Source: Propionimicrobium lymphophilum DSM 4903
GTDB taxonomy: Bacteria > Actinomycetota > Actinomycetes > Propionibacteriales > Propionibacteriaceae
Length of the DNA: 64,000 bases
Assembly (NCBI RefSeq): GCF_000423485.1
Contig: NZ_AUIB01000006.1
Coordinates: 84,294-148,293, forward strand
Direction of reading: 5' to 3'
Part shown: positions 1 through 8,926 of the stretch, piece by piece
Numbering within the stretch: position 1 is the first letter of the stretch
Layout: each line of letters starts with the position of its first letter
Translations under genes and position numbers: made by a program
The notes under the pieces: generated by a model
The model's input: only the letters and a program-made list of their open reading frames with translations
What the model was told of the DNA's origin: nothing
Databases searched by the model: none

Positions 1-535
1 TCGCCTCGGTCTTAAGCAGCTTGCGGATGGCGCCGGTCTGGCCATCGCCAACCAGAACCAGGCCGCATGGGCCGACAACGCGGTGCACGACGTCCTTGTT
101 GCGGTTGAATGCGATGGCCGGGGTGTACTGATACTTCTTCTTGTTCAGCATCGAAAGAGCAACCTCGCCGGAACCGGCCTGGCCCTCGTAGCGGGTGTAC
201 GTGGCCTTCTTTAGGCGATTGGTAAACACCAGCATCGCAACGGTCATGCCAAACAGGACGCCGAAGATCAGGAACCACAACCAGCTGAAGGAGCTGCCTG
301 TAGCCGTACTGATGATCAGGCCGATAACTAGACCAACGACGGCCGTCAGCGCCCACGCGCCGAACACGAAGAGCGGCAGCTTCTTGTCGAACTCGTACGT
401 GGCCTTCCACGCCTCGTGCAGCTGCCTGATGGTTCCCCAGTCGCGAGGGTTATCGGAATTGCGTTTCTTCGCTCGCAGCGCCTTACGTTCCGCGCGCTGC
501 TTGGCGGCTAATTCCTTTGACCGTTCGCTTGCCAT
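1..535 (-). CDS. DUF4191 family membrane protein, 3' end cut by window edge
   Basis: The reading frame runs from an ATG at 535 and is still open at base 1, so about 178 codons are visible. The start is preceded by GGAG. The N-terminus is rich in Lys/Arg and Glu. Two hydrophobic helices follow at roughly residues 45-65 and 70-92, then a basic loop and a conserved soluble part. This is the pattern of the DUF4191 family, which in actinobacteria commonly sits beside lipA/lipB and the lipoylated E2 gene. The lipoylated sucB gene upstream on the same strand fits that context, but lipA itself would lie outside the window. Function is not known. A role linked to lipoylation is only a guess from position. 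Confidence 0.8.
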   Translation of the reverse strand, partial: MASERSKELAAKQRAERKALRAKKRNSDNPRDWGTIRQLHEAWKATYEFDKKLPLFVFGAWALTAVVGLVIGLIISTATGSSFSWLWFLIFGVLFGMTVAMLVFTNRLKKATYTRYEGQAGSGEVALSMLNKKKYQYTPAIAFNRNKDVVHRVVGPCGLVLVGDGQTGAIRKLLKTEA

Positions 536-610
536 TATCGCTCCGTAACTAGATTGCTTAACGTGTCGATTCTACATATAACGAAAACCAAGTTCATCCT
601 GCGCGGTTTA

Positions 611-648
611 CGCAAAAACTTGGGGCCCGACGATGGTCGAGCCCCAAG
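611..648 (-). terminator. Rho-independent terminator after sucB
   Basis: An 8-bp stem (619-626 with 641-648, CTTGGGGC/GCCCCAAG) is followed on the minus strand by a run of five T. It lies just past the sucB stop codon at 665, so it should end sucB transcription before the DUF4191 gene. Confidence 0.75.
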
Positions 649-664
649 AATTTTAGTTGTTTAA

Positions 665-2332
665 CTAAGCGCCGAATTCAGCGCCGAAATCACCGGATTC
701 CAGGCGTGCCTTGATTGCAGAGAGGAAGTCTCCGGCCAGCGCACCGTCGATCAGGCGGTGATCATAGGTCAAAGAGATGTACATCATCTGACGAACCGCG
801 ATCGTGTCGTTGCCAAACTCGTCCGTGACGACGACCGGACGCTTCACTAGAGCGCCGGTGCCCATGATCGCCGAGTTCGGCTGGTTGATGATCGGTGTGT
901 CGAACAGCGAGCCGTTGCCGCCGTAGTTGGTGATGGTGAACGTGGAACCCGAAAGCTCATCCGGCTTGATGGAGTTGGAGCGGACGCGCTTGGCCACGTC
1001 GGCGATTGCTTTCGCCAGACCGCCAACATTCAGGTCTCCAGCCTCCTTGATGACCGGAACCATCAGACCCTTCTCGGAGGCAACCGCGATGCCGAGGTTC
1101 TCCGAGCCGTGGTAGGTGATGGTCTTTTCTTCCAGGCTCATCGATGCGTTGAAGATCGGGAACTTCTGCAGGGTCTCGACGGTCGCCTTGGCGATGAACG
1201 CCAGGTAAGTCAGGCCGACCCCCTCTCGGGAGCGGAAATCGTCCTTGACTTTCTTGCGCAGGTTCGCAATGCCGGTCAGGTCCACCTCGACGGTGGCGGT
1301 CAGCTGGGCAGCGGTCTCGAGCGACTCGTTCATGCGCTGTGCGATGATCTGACGCATCCTCGGCAACTTCTCGGTGGTGCCGCGCTTGTCCTCGTCGTGA
1401 CCAGCCGGCGTGCCTGCTGCGGGCTTGGTTTCGGGTGCGGCCTGAGGTGCGGGGGCCTTTGCTGCCTCGGCGGCTGCCTGGACGTCCTGCTTGCGGATGC
1501 GGCCGCCAACGCCGGTGCCCTCGATGGTGCTCAGGTCGACGCCCAAGTCCCTAGCCATTTTGCGAACCAGCGGCGTTACGTAAACTTCCTTGCTGCCAGC
1601 GGCGCGAGGCGCTGCGACGGGTGCGGGAGCCGAAGCAGTCGGGGCCGCAGGAGACGGAGCGCTCGGACGTGGTGCAGGTGGCTGCGGGGCCGGAGGCTGT
1701 GGTGCCGCGGGAGCTGCCTGCTGAGGAGCGGGCGCTGTGGGCTGCGGAGTCGGGGCAGCGGAAGCGTCGCCGATGATGCCCAAAACGGAGCCGACGGTGA
1801 CTTCCTCGTCCTCGTTCGCGCGAACCTCAAGTAGCGTGCCTGCTGCGGGAGCGGGAATCTCGGTGTCAACCTTGTCGGTGCTCACCTCTAGGACGGGCTC
1901 GCCTGCCTCGACCTCCTCGCCGACCTCCTTGAGCCAGCGTGCGATGACCGCTTGATTGACGCCTTCGCCCAACTCGGGAAGCTTGATCTCGGTGCCGCTC
2001 GCCTGACCTGTTGGCGCCTGCTGGGCCTGTGCCTCAGGAGCTACTGCCTGCGCGGGGGCTGGAGCCGCCGGTGCAGGGACGGCGGGGGCCTCGTTGGCGT
2101 CACCGATGATTGCGATGACCGCGCCAACCTCGGCGACATCATCCTCGTTGTACTTGATTTCTAACAGTGTGCCGCTTGCCGGGGACGGCACTTCGGTGTC
2201 CACCTTGTCGGTGCTCACCTCGAGCAGCGGTTCCTGTGCCGAAACCTGCTCGCCAACTTCTTTAAGCCAGCGCGAAATGGTTCCTTCGGTGACGCTTTCG
2301 CCCAGAGCGGGCAGGGTTACTTCGGTCGACAT
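665..2332 (-). CDS. sucB: 2-oxoacid dehydrogenase E2 (dihydrolipoamide acyltransferase)
   Basis: The product (555 aa) is the lipoylated core of a pyruvate and/or 2-oxoglutarate dehydrogenase complex. It moves acyl groups from E1 to CoA. Two lipoyl domains are visible, with the lipoylated lysines in DKV motifs at K43 and K154, joined by Ala/Pro-rich linkers. A peripheral E1/E3-binding domain lies near residues 265-300, and a C-terminal catalytic domain carries the active-site DHRLIDG motif. An in-frame start eight codons upstream exists, but the ATG at 2332 begins exactly at the conserved lipoyl domain and has AAGGAG upstream. The mycobacterial counterpart is DlaT, so the substrate (pyruvate or 2-oxoglutarate) cannot be settled from the sequence. 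It is transcribed alone, between a promoter and a terminator. Confidence 0.93.
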   Translation of the reverse strand: MSTEVTLPALGESVTEGTISRWLKEVGEQVSAQEPLLEVSTDKVDTEVPSPASGTLLEIKYNEDDVAEVGAVIAIIGDANEAPAVPAPAAPAPAQAVAPEAQAQQAPTGQASGTEIKLPELGEGVNQAVIARWLKEVGEEVEAGEPVLEVSTDKVDTEIPAPAAGTLLEVRANEDEEVTVGSVLGIIGDASAAPTPQPTAPAPQQAAPAAPQPPAPQPPAPRPSAPSPAAPTASAPAPVAAPRAAGSKEVYVTPLVRKMARDLGVDLSTIEGTGVGGRIRKQDVQAAAEAAKAPAPQAAPETKPAAGTPAGHDEDKRGTTEKLPRMRQIIAQRMNESLETAAQLTATVEVDLTGIANLRKKVKDDFRSREGVGLTYLAFIAKATVETLQKFPIFNASMSLEEKTITYHGSENLGIAVASEKGLMVPVIKEAGDLNVGGLAKAIADVAKRVRSNSIKPDELSGSTFTITNYGGNGSLFDTPIINQPNSAIMGTGALVKRPVVVTDEFGNDTIAVRQMMYISLTYDHRLIDGALAGDFLSAIKARLESGDFGAEFGA

Positions 2333-2377
2333 TTGACGGACGCTCCTTCGCAGCACGTTAATCTTTCGAAACCTAGC

Positions 2378-2406
2378 CTAATAGCAAAGTCGGAATGTTC
2401 GGGCAA
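2378..2406 (-). promoter_or_regulatory. Candidate promoter of sucB
   Basis: On the minus strand a TTGCCC box (2401-2406) is separated by 17 bases from TATTAG (2378-2383), a reasonable vegetative sigma-factor promoter. It lies about 45 bases upstream of the sucB ATG in the divergent gap. Confidence 0.45.
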
Positions 2407-2426
2407 TAATTAGCCAGGTGGGACTT

Positions 2427-2765
2427 ATGAGATTTTTTAGACGAGGCCGGCGCCGGGCACAGATAGCCCGAGCCGAGGCGACGATACCCGACGCCACGAA
2501 GACTCACCTCGAGGACTTCATCGCTAGTAGGCAGGGGGTGGAGGCTTGGGTAGAGTGCGCCGCGGGGTTCAACAAGGCCTCAATCCTGCTGATAGATAAA
2601 GAAGGCGAATCGACGCGCAGATCAGTCGAATCAGAAAGCTGGGCATTCGATTTCGCCAAGAAAAATGGGATACCGGCTTATCAGGCGGGTGTTGTGCCGT
2701 ATCCCCAGCGCAAGCGTGACTTCGACGCCAAGTCTAGAGGGCGCAAACACCCGCCGATTAATTAG
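2427..2765 (+). CDS. Conserved small actinobacterial protein, function unknown
   Basis: The product is 112 aa, basic at the N-terminus (FFRRGRRR), with no signal peptide or membrane segment and a basic C-terminal tail. An upstream GTG at 2418 is in frame, but the ATG at 2427 has AGGTGG five bases before it and is preferred. Similar small proteins occur in other actinobacteria next to the E2 and aminopeptidase genes and are often labelled oxidoreductase without clear grounds. I see no dinucleotide-binding motif. Its stop codon overlaps the stop of the convergent aminopeptidase gene by four bases. Confidence 0.7.
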   Translation: MRFFRRGRRRAQIARAEATIPDATKTHLEDFIASRQGVEAWVECAAGFNKASILLIDKEGESTRRSVESESWAFDFAKKNGIPAYQAGVVPYPQRKRDFDAKSRGRKHPPIN

Positions 2766-4273
2766 TTAGCCATCTGCTGGGCAACAGCTATCAGTGTGCG
2801 AACGCTGGTGCCAGTCGATTCCTTAGGAATGTAGCTATAGGCAGAGTCGCTCCAAGCCGGGCCGGCGACGTCCATGTGAGCCCAGTTGCCGCCATCGGCG
2901 ACGAAGTGCTCAAGGAACGCTGCGGAGTAGATCAGGCCGCCGATGCGAGAACCGGAGGACAGCAGGTCTGCAACCTCGGACTTCTTGATCTCGGCACGGA
3001 GGTGATCGGTGATCGGCAGCTGCCAGAATTGTTCGCCCGAAATCTCGGCGGCATCCAACACCTGGTCGGCGACCTCATCGGAGCTCGCGAACAGGCCAGA
3101 AACGCGGTCGCCCAGAGCCGAGACGCATGCGCCAGTAAGGGTGGCGACGTCGATGATCAGGTCGGGCTTGTCCTGGTTCGCGCGGGAAATTGCGTCCGCC
3201 AAAACTATGCGGCCCTCCGCGTCGGAGTTGCCGTTCTCGACGGTCGTGCCGTCGTGCATGGTCATGACGTCGCTAGGACGGTAGGCGCGCCCGGAAACCA
3301 GCGACTCGGCCATCGCGCCATAAGCGGTCACCTGAACGTTCAGCCCGAGCTCGGCAATGGCGTGGATAGCTGCCATCACGTCGGCTGCACCGGACATGTC
3401 GTTCTTCATGGTGATCATGGAGCCGGCCGGCTTCAGGTTGTAGCCGCCCGAATCGAAGGTGATGCCTTTACCGATCAACACCAGATGTTTCTTGGCGCCC
3501 CGCGGGTTGTAGCTTGCGCGGACTAGACGCGGGGGACGGTCAGAACCGCCGCCGACGGCCAATATTCCGCCAAAGCCCTGTTTAGCAAGAGCCTTCTCGT
3601 CGAGGATCTCGACGTCTACCTTGACGTCCTTCATGTATCCGCTTACCTGGGAGGCGAATTCCGGCGGGCCCATCAGGTTCGGAGGGAGGTTGGTCCAATC
3701 GCGGGCCACGCAAACGGCGCTGGAGGTCTTCTCCGCGCGCTCAATTGCCTCATTGTTGGCGTCGGTCTTGGTGGTGACGATCAGGATTTCGCCTATCTGC
3801 TGTTTGACGGGCTCGCCACTGATCTTGGCGAACTTGTTGGCCGCCAGGAGGGCGCCTTCGGCAACCGCCTGGATCTGCTCCGGGGAAACCGCGTCAAGCG
3901 AAATAGCCACCTTGCGCGGGTTGGCGTAGCTGGCCGAACCGATTGCGCGGACTGCGGAGCCTGCGGCGCGGCGCAGCTGTTCGGGGGAGACGTCGACGTC
4001 GTCGCCGAGACCGATGGCCAGCAGGCGAAGGTTGTGCAGCGTCAGGGAAGTGATCTTGCCCACGCCGGAGCTGATGCCCTGTTTAGCGAAGAAATCGGCG
4101 ATTACCTCCGCTTTGATCCCGTCCACAGATTCCGGCAGACCGATGAGCTGCGGTTTGCTGCCCACGGCACCGATGACGACGTCGTCGGCCTCGAATTTAT
4201 CAGTCAGCGAGACCGGTGGAAGGGCGTGACGATTGGGGTTGAACTTCTCAGCATTGAAACTGCTGTCAGTCAA
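2762..4273 (-). CDS. pepA: Leucyl aminopeptidase, M17 family
   Basis: The 503-aa product is a cytosolic metallo-exopeptidase that removes N-terminal residues, mainly Leu, from peptides. The metal-binding signature NSDAEGRI and the upstream GKGITFDSGG segment, which carries metal and catalytic residues, are both present, and length is normal for the family. The start is a TTG at 4273 with AGGAGG four bases upstream, one of the stronger ribosome-binding sites in the window. The gene lies close to sucB, as pepB lies near dlaT in mycobacteria. Fourteen bases upstream is the small 70-aa gene at 4287-4499 on the same strand, likely in the same transcript. Its stop overlaps the convergent small gene by four bases. 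Confidence 0.95.
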   Translation of the reverse strand: MTDSSFNAEKFNPNRHALPPVSLTDKFEADDVVIGAVGSKPQLIGLPESVDGIKAEVIADFFAKQGISSGVGKITSLTLHNLRLLAIGLGDDVDVSPEQLRRAAGSAVRAIGSASYANPRKVAISLDAVSPEQIQAVAEGALLAANKFAKISGEPVKQQIGEILIVTTKTDANNEAIERAEKTSSAVCVARDWTNLPPNLMGPPEFASQVSGYMKDVKVDVEILDEKALAKQGFGGILAVGGGSDRPPRLVRASYNPRGAKKHLVLIGKGITFDSGGYNLKPAGSMITMKNDMSGAADVMAAIHAIAELGLNVQVTAYGAMAESLVSGRAYRPSDVMTMHDGTTVENGNSDAEGRIVLADAISRANQDKPDLIIDVATLTGACVSALGDRVSGLFASSDEVADQVLDAAEISGEQFWQLPITDHLRAEIKKSEVADLLSSGSRIGGLIYSAAFLEHFVADGGNWAHMDVAGPAWSDSAYSYIPKESTGTSVRTLIAVAQQMAN

Positions 4274-4286
4274 TTTTCCTCCTAGA

Positions 4287-4499
4287 TTATTCGGCAGCTA
4301 GTGCCATTTTGTAGAGCAGTTCTTCGCCTTCATAAAGGCTCACTGCCTCCACGCCGAGTTCCTCGAGGAGTTCGTAGTTTTGGGTTACCCATTCCTCGGC
4401 CTCGGCGCGGCTATCAAATTCCTTATCAATCCCGGTGTCTGCGAGGTCCTCGACGTCATAGAGCGGGCCGTCCATCATTTGCGGTTTCCAGGTGAACAT
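4287..4499 (-). CDS. Small acidic hypothetical protein
   Basis: This short gene encodes 70 aa, strongly acidic, with no cysteine, signal peptide or membrane helix. The sequence reads like one compact alpha-beta unit (FTWKPQMMDGPLYDVEDL, then a Glu-rich helix). It ends 13 bases before the aminopeptidase TTG start and probably forms a two-gene operon with it. I do not recognise a family. Coding status rests on codon usage like its neighbours and tight packing between genes. Confidence 0.6.
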   Translation of the reverse strand: MFTWKPQMMDGPLYDVEDLADTGIDKEFDSRAEAEEWVTQNYELLEELGVEAVSLYEGEELLYKMALAAE

Positions 4500-4551
4500 G
4501 ATTCAAGTATTCCACCTAGATAAGGCTGCCGGGGTCGAATGAGCTTAGGGA

Positions 4552-5106
4552 TCAGTACGGATCGCCGCGGTTGATTGCGGTGCCGGGGCGTCGCCAACGG
4601 CGAGGCTGCATCATGCGGCTCCATATGTAGCCGAGCATGCCGCGCTTATCCGCATTGGGGTAGCGCGAGTAGAGCACCTTCTTGAATTTGCTCCAGCACC
4701 AAGCGACCTCGACGATCATGGCCAACACCATCGCCCACAGGGCATAGGTGGCGATTTGAACCAGCCAGAAGAGGCGCACTCCGAACATGCTCACCGCGAG
4801 CACAATCAACATGCCGGGCATGATGAATTCGCAGAGGCTCCAGCGGGAATCGACGAAGTTGCGGGCTAGGACGCGCTCGGGCTGATTCTCGATCTCGGCC
4901 CACCGACGCTCGCGCTGGCGTGCCTGGATCTCTCGCTTGCGACGCTTGAATTCTTTGCTGTTGGGCTGCGGGTGAAGGCGATTCATGCGATCGGCCTCGG
5001 CCTGCTTGCGCGTCGGTGTCGGCTCGGATTTGCCCACAGTAGGCGAGCTGTCCTTAGTTTCTTCCTCTGAGCGACCATCGCGCTTATAAGGCCTGAAAAG
5101 TCCCAT
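4552..5106 (-). CDS. DUF3043 family membrane protein
   Basis: This 184-aa protein starts with the typical DUF3043 opening (GLFRPYKRDGRSEEE), then has a long charged cytosolic stretch rich in Lys, Arg and Glu. Two membrane helices follow near residues 95-115 and 120-140, then a basic tail. Actinobacterial members are usually next to the HesB/IscA gene, as here, with the two genes divergent. The family has no known function. The ATG at 5106 begins the conserved motif, so the start is secure. Confidence 0.85.
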   Translation of the reverse strand: MGLFRPYKRDGRSEEETKDSSPTVGKSEPTPTRKQAEADRMNRLHPQPNSKEFKRRKREIQARQRERRWAEIENQPERVLARNFVDSRWSLCEFIMPGMLIVLAVSMFGVRLFWLVQIATYALWAMVLAMIVEVAWCWSKFKKVLYSRYPNADKRGMLGYIWSRMMQPRRWRRPGTAINRGDPY

Positions 5107-5277
5107 GGGGCTCCATTCTAGCGAGAAGTTAGTGCTTAATAATAAGTCTACCTATCGTGAAATTCATTCAAGCCTAGCCAGTAGTTGCACCAGCTTCATT
5201 CGAATGTGTTTTGAGTCGGGGAATCAAACTAGATTTTTAGGTGTTGAATATTTTTGTTAACCGATTGGAGCTAGATA

Positions 5278-5628
5278 ATGACTAATCCCAAGACCAACAC
5301 CGGCGTGATCCTGAAGCCGGCAGCAGTCGAAAAGGCCGCCTCTTTGCTGGCTGCCGAGGATGGCGACACCAGCGGCATTGCCCTGCGAATCGCAGTACAG
5401 CCAGGCGGCTGCTCTGGACTGCGCTATCAGCTGCAGTTTGACGACACCAAGCTGGACGGCGACATCGTCGACGAATACGAGGGCATCAACCTCGTCGTCG
5501 ACAAGATGAGCCAGCCATACCTGATGGGCGCGAGCATCGACTTCGTCGACACCATCGAGGCTCAGGGCTTCACCATCGACAATCCGAACGCGCAAAACAC
5601 CTGCGCCTGCGGCGACTCATTCCACTGA
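5278..5628 (+). CDS. HesB/IscA family iron-sulfur cluster carrier
   Basis: The protein (116 aa) belongs to the A-type carriers that hold or pass Fe-S clusters to target enzymes. The three conserved cysteines are present: one in GGCSG near residue 45 and two in the C-terminal CACG. TTGGAG lies just before the ATG. In actinobacteria this gene is normally single and near DUF3043, matching the layout here. It ends one base before the stop codon of the convergent guaB1 gene. Whether it acts like ErpA or IscA cannot be told from sequence. Confidence 0.9.
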   Translation: MTNPKTNTGVILKPAAVEKAASLLAAEDGDTSGIALRIAVQPGGCSGLRYQLQFDDTKLDGDIVDEYEGINLVVDKMSQPYLMGASIDFVDTIEAQGFTIDNPNAQNTCACGDSFH

Positions 5629-5629
5629 T

Positions 5630-7093
5630 CTAGCGCCAACTGGTGTCTAGCGGTCGCCCTTCATCGTAACCGGAGGGCGACTGAGCGCCGACCACTGCGT
5701 ACTCGGCCAATTCGCGCATGTTCGAGGCCCCCGCATAGGTGCAGGAGCTGCGAACTCCGGACGTGATGAAGTCGACCAGGTCCTCAACGCCAGGCCTTTC
5801 GACGTCCAGATACATCTTCGACGAGCTGATGCCTTCCTCAAAAATCGCGGCACGCGCCCTCTCGAATGCGGTCTTTTCTCTGGTCCTGTTGCGAACTGCA
5901 CGTTTCGAGGCCATCCCGAACGATTCCTTGTAATAGCGGCCCTCGGAATCTTGCAGCATCTCTCCGGTGGACTCGTGCGTGCCGGCGAACCAGCTGCCGA
6001 TCATCACGGAGCCGGCGCCCGCGGCGAGCGCTAACGAAACGTCTCTGGGATATCGGATTCCACCATCGGCCCAGATGGATTTCCCGAAGTCTTTAGCTGC
6101 GGCCGCACACTCTACAACCGCAGAAAACTGCGGACGTCCAACGCCGGTCTGCATTCTCGTCGTACACATAGCGCCCGGGCCGATGCCCACCTTTACGATG
6201 TCTGCGCCGGCCTCTATCAGGTCGATCACTGCACCTCTTGTGACGACGTTGCCTGCAACGATCGGCACTCGCTTCTCCGCGACCAGCTCGAAAGCGTCTC
6301 GAGCCTCGAGGGCCTTGGGTAGCGCATCGATCATGCGGTCCTGGTGGCCGTGGGCGGTGTCGAGGACGATCACGTCTGCGCCAGCCTCCAAAAGCGCGAG
6401 CGCGCGGCGCTGGACGTCGCCGGAAATGCCGATGGCACAGCCAACCTTGAGCCGGCCATCAGCGTCTAGTGCCGGGCGGTAGATAGTAGATCGGAGCGCC
6501 CCTTTTTTGGTCATCACGCCGATCAGGCGCCCATCGTCGTCGACGGCTATGGCCAGGTGCTCGTGATTTTCCTCGAGGGCCTCGAATACTTCCTGCGGGC
6601 CCGTCTGCGACGAAACGGTCGTCCGCACCGGGAACATCACCTGATGAACCTGGCAGAAACGATCCACGTTCTGCGCCTCGGCCTTGGTCATGATGCCGAG
6701 CGGGCGCCCGTCTTGGTCGACGGCGACAACGGCGTTGTGTGCCCGCTTCGGCATGAGCGTGAGCGCAGTGGCGATCGTGTCGTTCGGTGAGACGGTCACC
6801 GCGGTCTCAAAAACGGTCGGGGAGCTCTTCACCTTTTTTATGGTGCGGGCAAGAACGTCAACGGGAATGTCCTGGGGGAGAACCGCTATGCCGCCTCTTC
6901 GTGCGATTGTTTCGGCCATCCTCCGTCCGGAAATCGCGGTCATGTTAGAGATAACCAAGGGGATGCCTAGTGAAAGCCCATCGTTTGAGGTGAGGTCGAC
7001 GTCCATGCGTGAGGGCACCGAACTGCGCGACGGCATCATGAACACATCGTTATAAGTAAGTTCATGCCCCAATGGAGAGGAAATGAAATGCAC
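5630..7093 (-). CDS. guaB1: GuaB1-type IMPDH-related enzyme (likely CBS-containing GMP reductase)
   Basis: The 487-aa protein has a TIM-barrel IMPDH/GMPR fold with two CBS domains inserted near residues 95-205. The catalytic loop GPGAMCTTR with its cysteine near residue 313 is intact. This is the GuaB1 subgroup of actinobacteria, distinct from the true IMP dehydrogenase GuaB2. A mycobacterial member has been reported to act as a GMP reductase controlled by purine nucleotides through its CBS domains, so GMP to IMP conversion is the best guess. The start is a GTG at 7093; GAGG sits unusually close to it. It is divergent from the receiver-like gene. Confidence 0.88.
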   Translation of the reverse strand: MHFISSPLGHELTYNDVFMMPSRSSVPSRMDVDLTSNDGLSLGIPLVISNMTAISGRRMAETIARRGGIAVLPQDIPVDVLARTIKKVKSSPTVFETAVTVSPNDTIATALTLMPKRAHNAVVAVDQDGRPLGIMTKAEAQNVDRFCQVHQVMFPVRTTVSSQTGPQEVFEALEENHEHLAIAVDDDGRLIGVMTKKGALRSTIYRPALDADGRLKVGCAIGISGDVQRRALALLEAGADVIVLDTAHGHQDRMIDALPKALEARDAFELVAEKRVPIVAGNVVTRGAVIDLIEAGADIVKVGIGPGAMCTTRMQTGVGRPQFSAVVECAAAAKDFGKSIWADGGIRYPRDVSLALAAGAGSVMIGSWFAGTHESTGEMLQDSEGRYYKESFGMASKRAVRNRTREKTAFERARAAIFEEGISSSKMYLDVERPGVEDLVDFITSGVRSSCTYAGASNMRELAEYAVVGAQSPSGYDEGRPLDTSWR

Positions 7094-7227
7094 ACCTCAT
7101 TGTGTCATTAACTTGAACTATTTGACCTAATAATCTGAACTTTTGTGCTAAGGCTTTAGTCCGATGGGTTATGGTACTGCAGTCGCAGTTTTAATCTAGA
7201 AAATAAAACATGAGGTAGAGTTCAAGC

Positions 7228-7716
7228 ATGAGCGCTTCGAAGACGCAGCAGAACATGTCAGGCGAAAAGTTGCGAGTAGTCCTCTACTCGTCAGACAGAA
7301 CAGTTCGTGAGCAGGTGCGCACCGTTTTGGGTCGTCGCATTGCTCCAGACCTGCCCGAACTCGAATATTTCGAGTTCGCGACTCAGCCGGCGCTTTTTAA
7401 ATCATTGGATAAGGACGCTTACGACGTCGCAATTCTGGACGGCGAGGCAGTTCCGGGCGGCATGGGAATTTCGCGTCAGATGCGCGAAGAGTTGGCCGAT
7501 CCGGCCCCTGTGGTGCTGCTGGTTGCTAGGCAGGCCGACTCGTGGATGGCCGCTTGGAGCAAGGCGGAAGCGGTCGCGCCATATCCGCTCGATCCGCTAA
7601 CCCTGCCGCAGGTCGTTGCCCAGGCGGTAAGAGATCATCGCAGTGGACGCCGCACGCCGTTGTCTAGCGACCGCATCAAACCTGGCGTTTCCAGCCGACA
7701 CGTCGAACAAAGCTAA
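7228..7716 (+). CDS. Atypical receiver-domain protein
   Basis: The 162-aa product is a single response-regulator receiver fold with no output domain. The phosphorylatable aspartate is present (D71 in ILDGEA) and one N-terminal acidic residue is kept. The nearly invariant lysine before the last strand is replaced: the usual K-P motif reads Y119-P (APYPLDP). It may therefore signal without normal phospho-switching or act as a protein-binding module. The last 35 residues are polar and probably disordered. It sits 59 bases upstream of trpD. No histidine kinase is nearby. The partner is unknown. Confidence 0.7.
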   Translation: MSASKTQQNMSGEKLRVVLYSSDRTVREQVRTVLGRRIAPDLPELEYFEFATQPALFKSLDKDAYDVAILDGEAVPGGMGISRQMREELADPAPVVLLVARQADSWMAAWSKAEAVAPYPLDPLTLPQVVAQAVRDHRSGRRTPLSSDRIKPGVSSRHVEQS

Positions 7717-7775
7717 TCGCAGACACCGCTCGGACTGGGACTTGCCGCATAGCCCGAATGTGGTATTCGTGAAAT

Positions 7776-8858
7776 ATGGAAAATTCTCAGACAGTAACAA
7801 ATTCTCACAAGGCTCCGACGTGGCCAGACCTGCTGACTAGCCTCATCAACGGCGAAGACATGACGCAGGAAAACACCGCTTGGGCTATGTCTGAGATTCT
7901 TTCGGGCAATGTTTCGCCAGCGATCATGGCCGGATTCATGGTTGCTCTTCGCGCGAAGGGTGAAATCGTCGAGGAGGTCGCAGGCCTCGCCGACGGAATG
8001 CTTGCTAAAGCGCGTCCCATCGAGCTTTCCCGCAACGCGGTTGACATCGTCGGCTCTGGCGGCGACCGTGCCAACACCGTGAATATTTCCACGATGGCCG
8101 CCGTGGTTGCGGCCGCCTCGGGCGCCAAGGTCATCAAGCACGGTAACCGTGCTGCCAGCTCCATGTGCGGCACAGCAGACTGCCTCGAGGCGCTCGGTCT
8201 TGAGTTGATGGTAGCCCCTGAAAATCAGCAACGCGTGCTCGACGAATGCGGCATCGTCTTCCTGTTTGCGCCCATGTACCACTCTTCTTTGCGGCACACG
8301 GCCCCGACGCGTCGCGAACTTGGCGTGCAGACCACTTTCAACTTCCTTGGGCCGCTAACCAACCCTGCTCGACCGAATGGCCAAGCAATCGGTATGGCAA
8401 ACAAGTACATCGCCGATCTGGTAGCCGGAGTGCTGGCTGGCCGTGGCGATCGCGGTTTGGTCTTCCACGGCGAAGACGGTCTGGACGAGCTGACCACCAC
8501 GATGCCGTCCGATGTCTGGCTGTTCGACGAAGGCAAGATCGTCACTACTCAGCTAGACCCAGCCGAACTGGGCCTTCGCGCTGCGGAGCCTCAAGAGCTC
8601 GTCGGCGGAGAGCCGAAGATGAACGCGCAGGTAATGCGCGATCTGCTTGCCGGAAGGACCGGCCCCATTCGCGACATCGTGTTGCTGAACGCAGCTGCAG
8701 TCCTTCTCGCCTGGGATGGCCCCGACCTGGAGGCCCCGATCGTCGATCAGATGAAGGACAAGCTGGATCGCGCAGCCAAAGCAATCGACGATGGCAGCGG
8801 TGAAAAGCTCTTGGAAAAATGGATCAGCCTGACCCAGGAAATCGGTCCCATTAAGTAA
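7776..8858 (+). CDS. trpD: Anthranilate phosphoribosyltransferase
   Basis: The enzyme (360 aa) transfers the phosphoribosyl group of PRPP to anthranilate, the second committed step of tryptophan synthesis. The PRPP-binding GSGGD motif, the KHGNRAASS anthranilate/PRPP loop and the later GDDGLDE-like acidic motif (GEDGLDE) are present. The N-terminus extends about 15 residues beyond the minimal family start. The gene is not with other trp genes here; stand-alone trpD is usual in actinobacteria. Confidence 0.95.
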   Translation: MENSQTVTNSHKAPTWPDLLTSLINGEDMTQENTAWAMSEILSGNVSPAIMAGFMVALRAKGEIVEEVAGLADGMLAKARPIELSRNAVDIVGSGGDRANTVNISTMAAVVAAASGAKVIKHGNRAASSMCGTADCLEALGLELMVAPENQQRVLDECGIVFLFAPMYHSSLRHTAPTRRELGVQTTFNFLGPLTNPARPNGQAIGMANKYIADLVAGVLAGRGDRGLVFHGEDGLDELTTTMPSDVWLFDEGKIVTTQLDPAELGLRAAEPQELVGGEPKMNAQVMRDLLAGRTGPIRDIVLLNAAAVLLAWDGPDLEAPIVDQMKDKLDRAAKAIDDGSGEKLLEKWISLTQEIGPIK

Positions 8859-8926
8859 GTTTCTAACCTGGCGGTGCCGGCGATAATTTTTTGTCGGTGG
8901 CAGACATTATGCTTGAGGGCGAAATG

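Noticed and set aside
12..548. Two open frames at the left edge (12-410 minus, 195-548 plus)
   Set aside because: Both are out of frame with the DUF4191 gene, which explains the region and runs off the window.
1109..1834. Open frame of 241 codons on the + strand within sucB
   Set aside because: It lies entirely antisense to the conserved acyltransferase and has the low-complexity look of a complement of Ala/Pro repeats.
2876..3526. Open frame of 216 codons antisense to the aminopeptidase gene
   Set aside because: It mirrors a clear M17 peptidase and has no recognisable domain or start signal.
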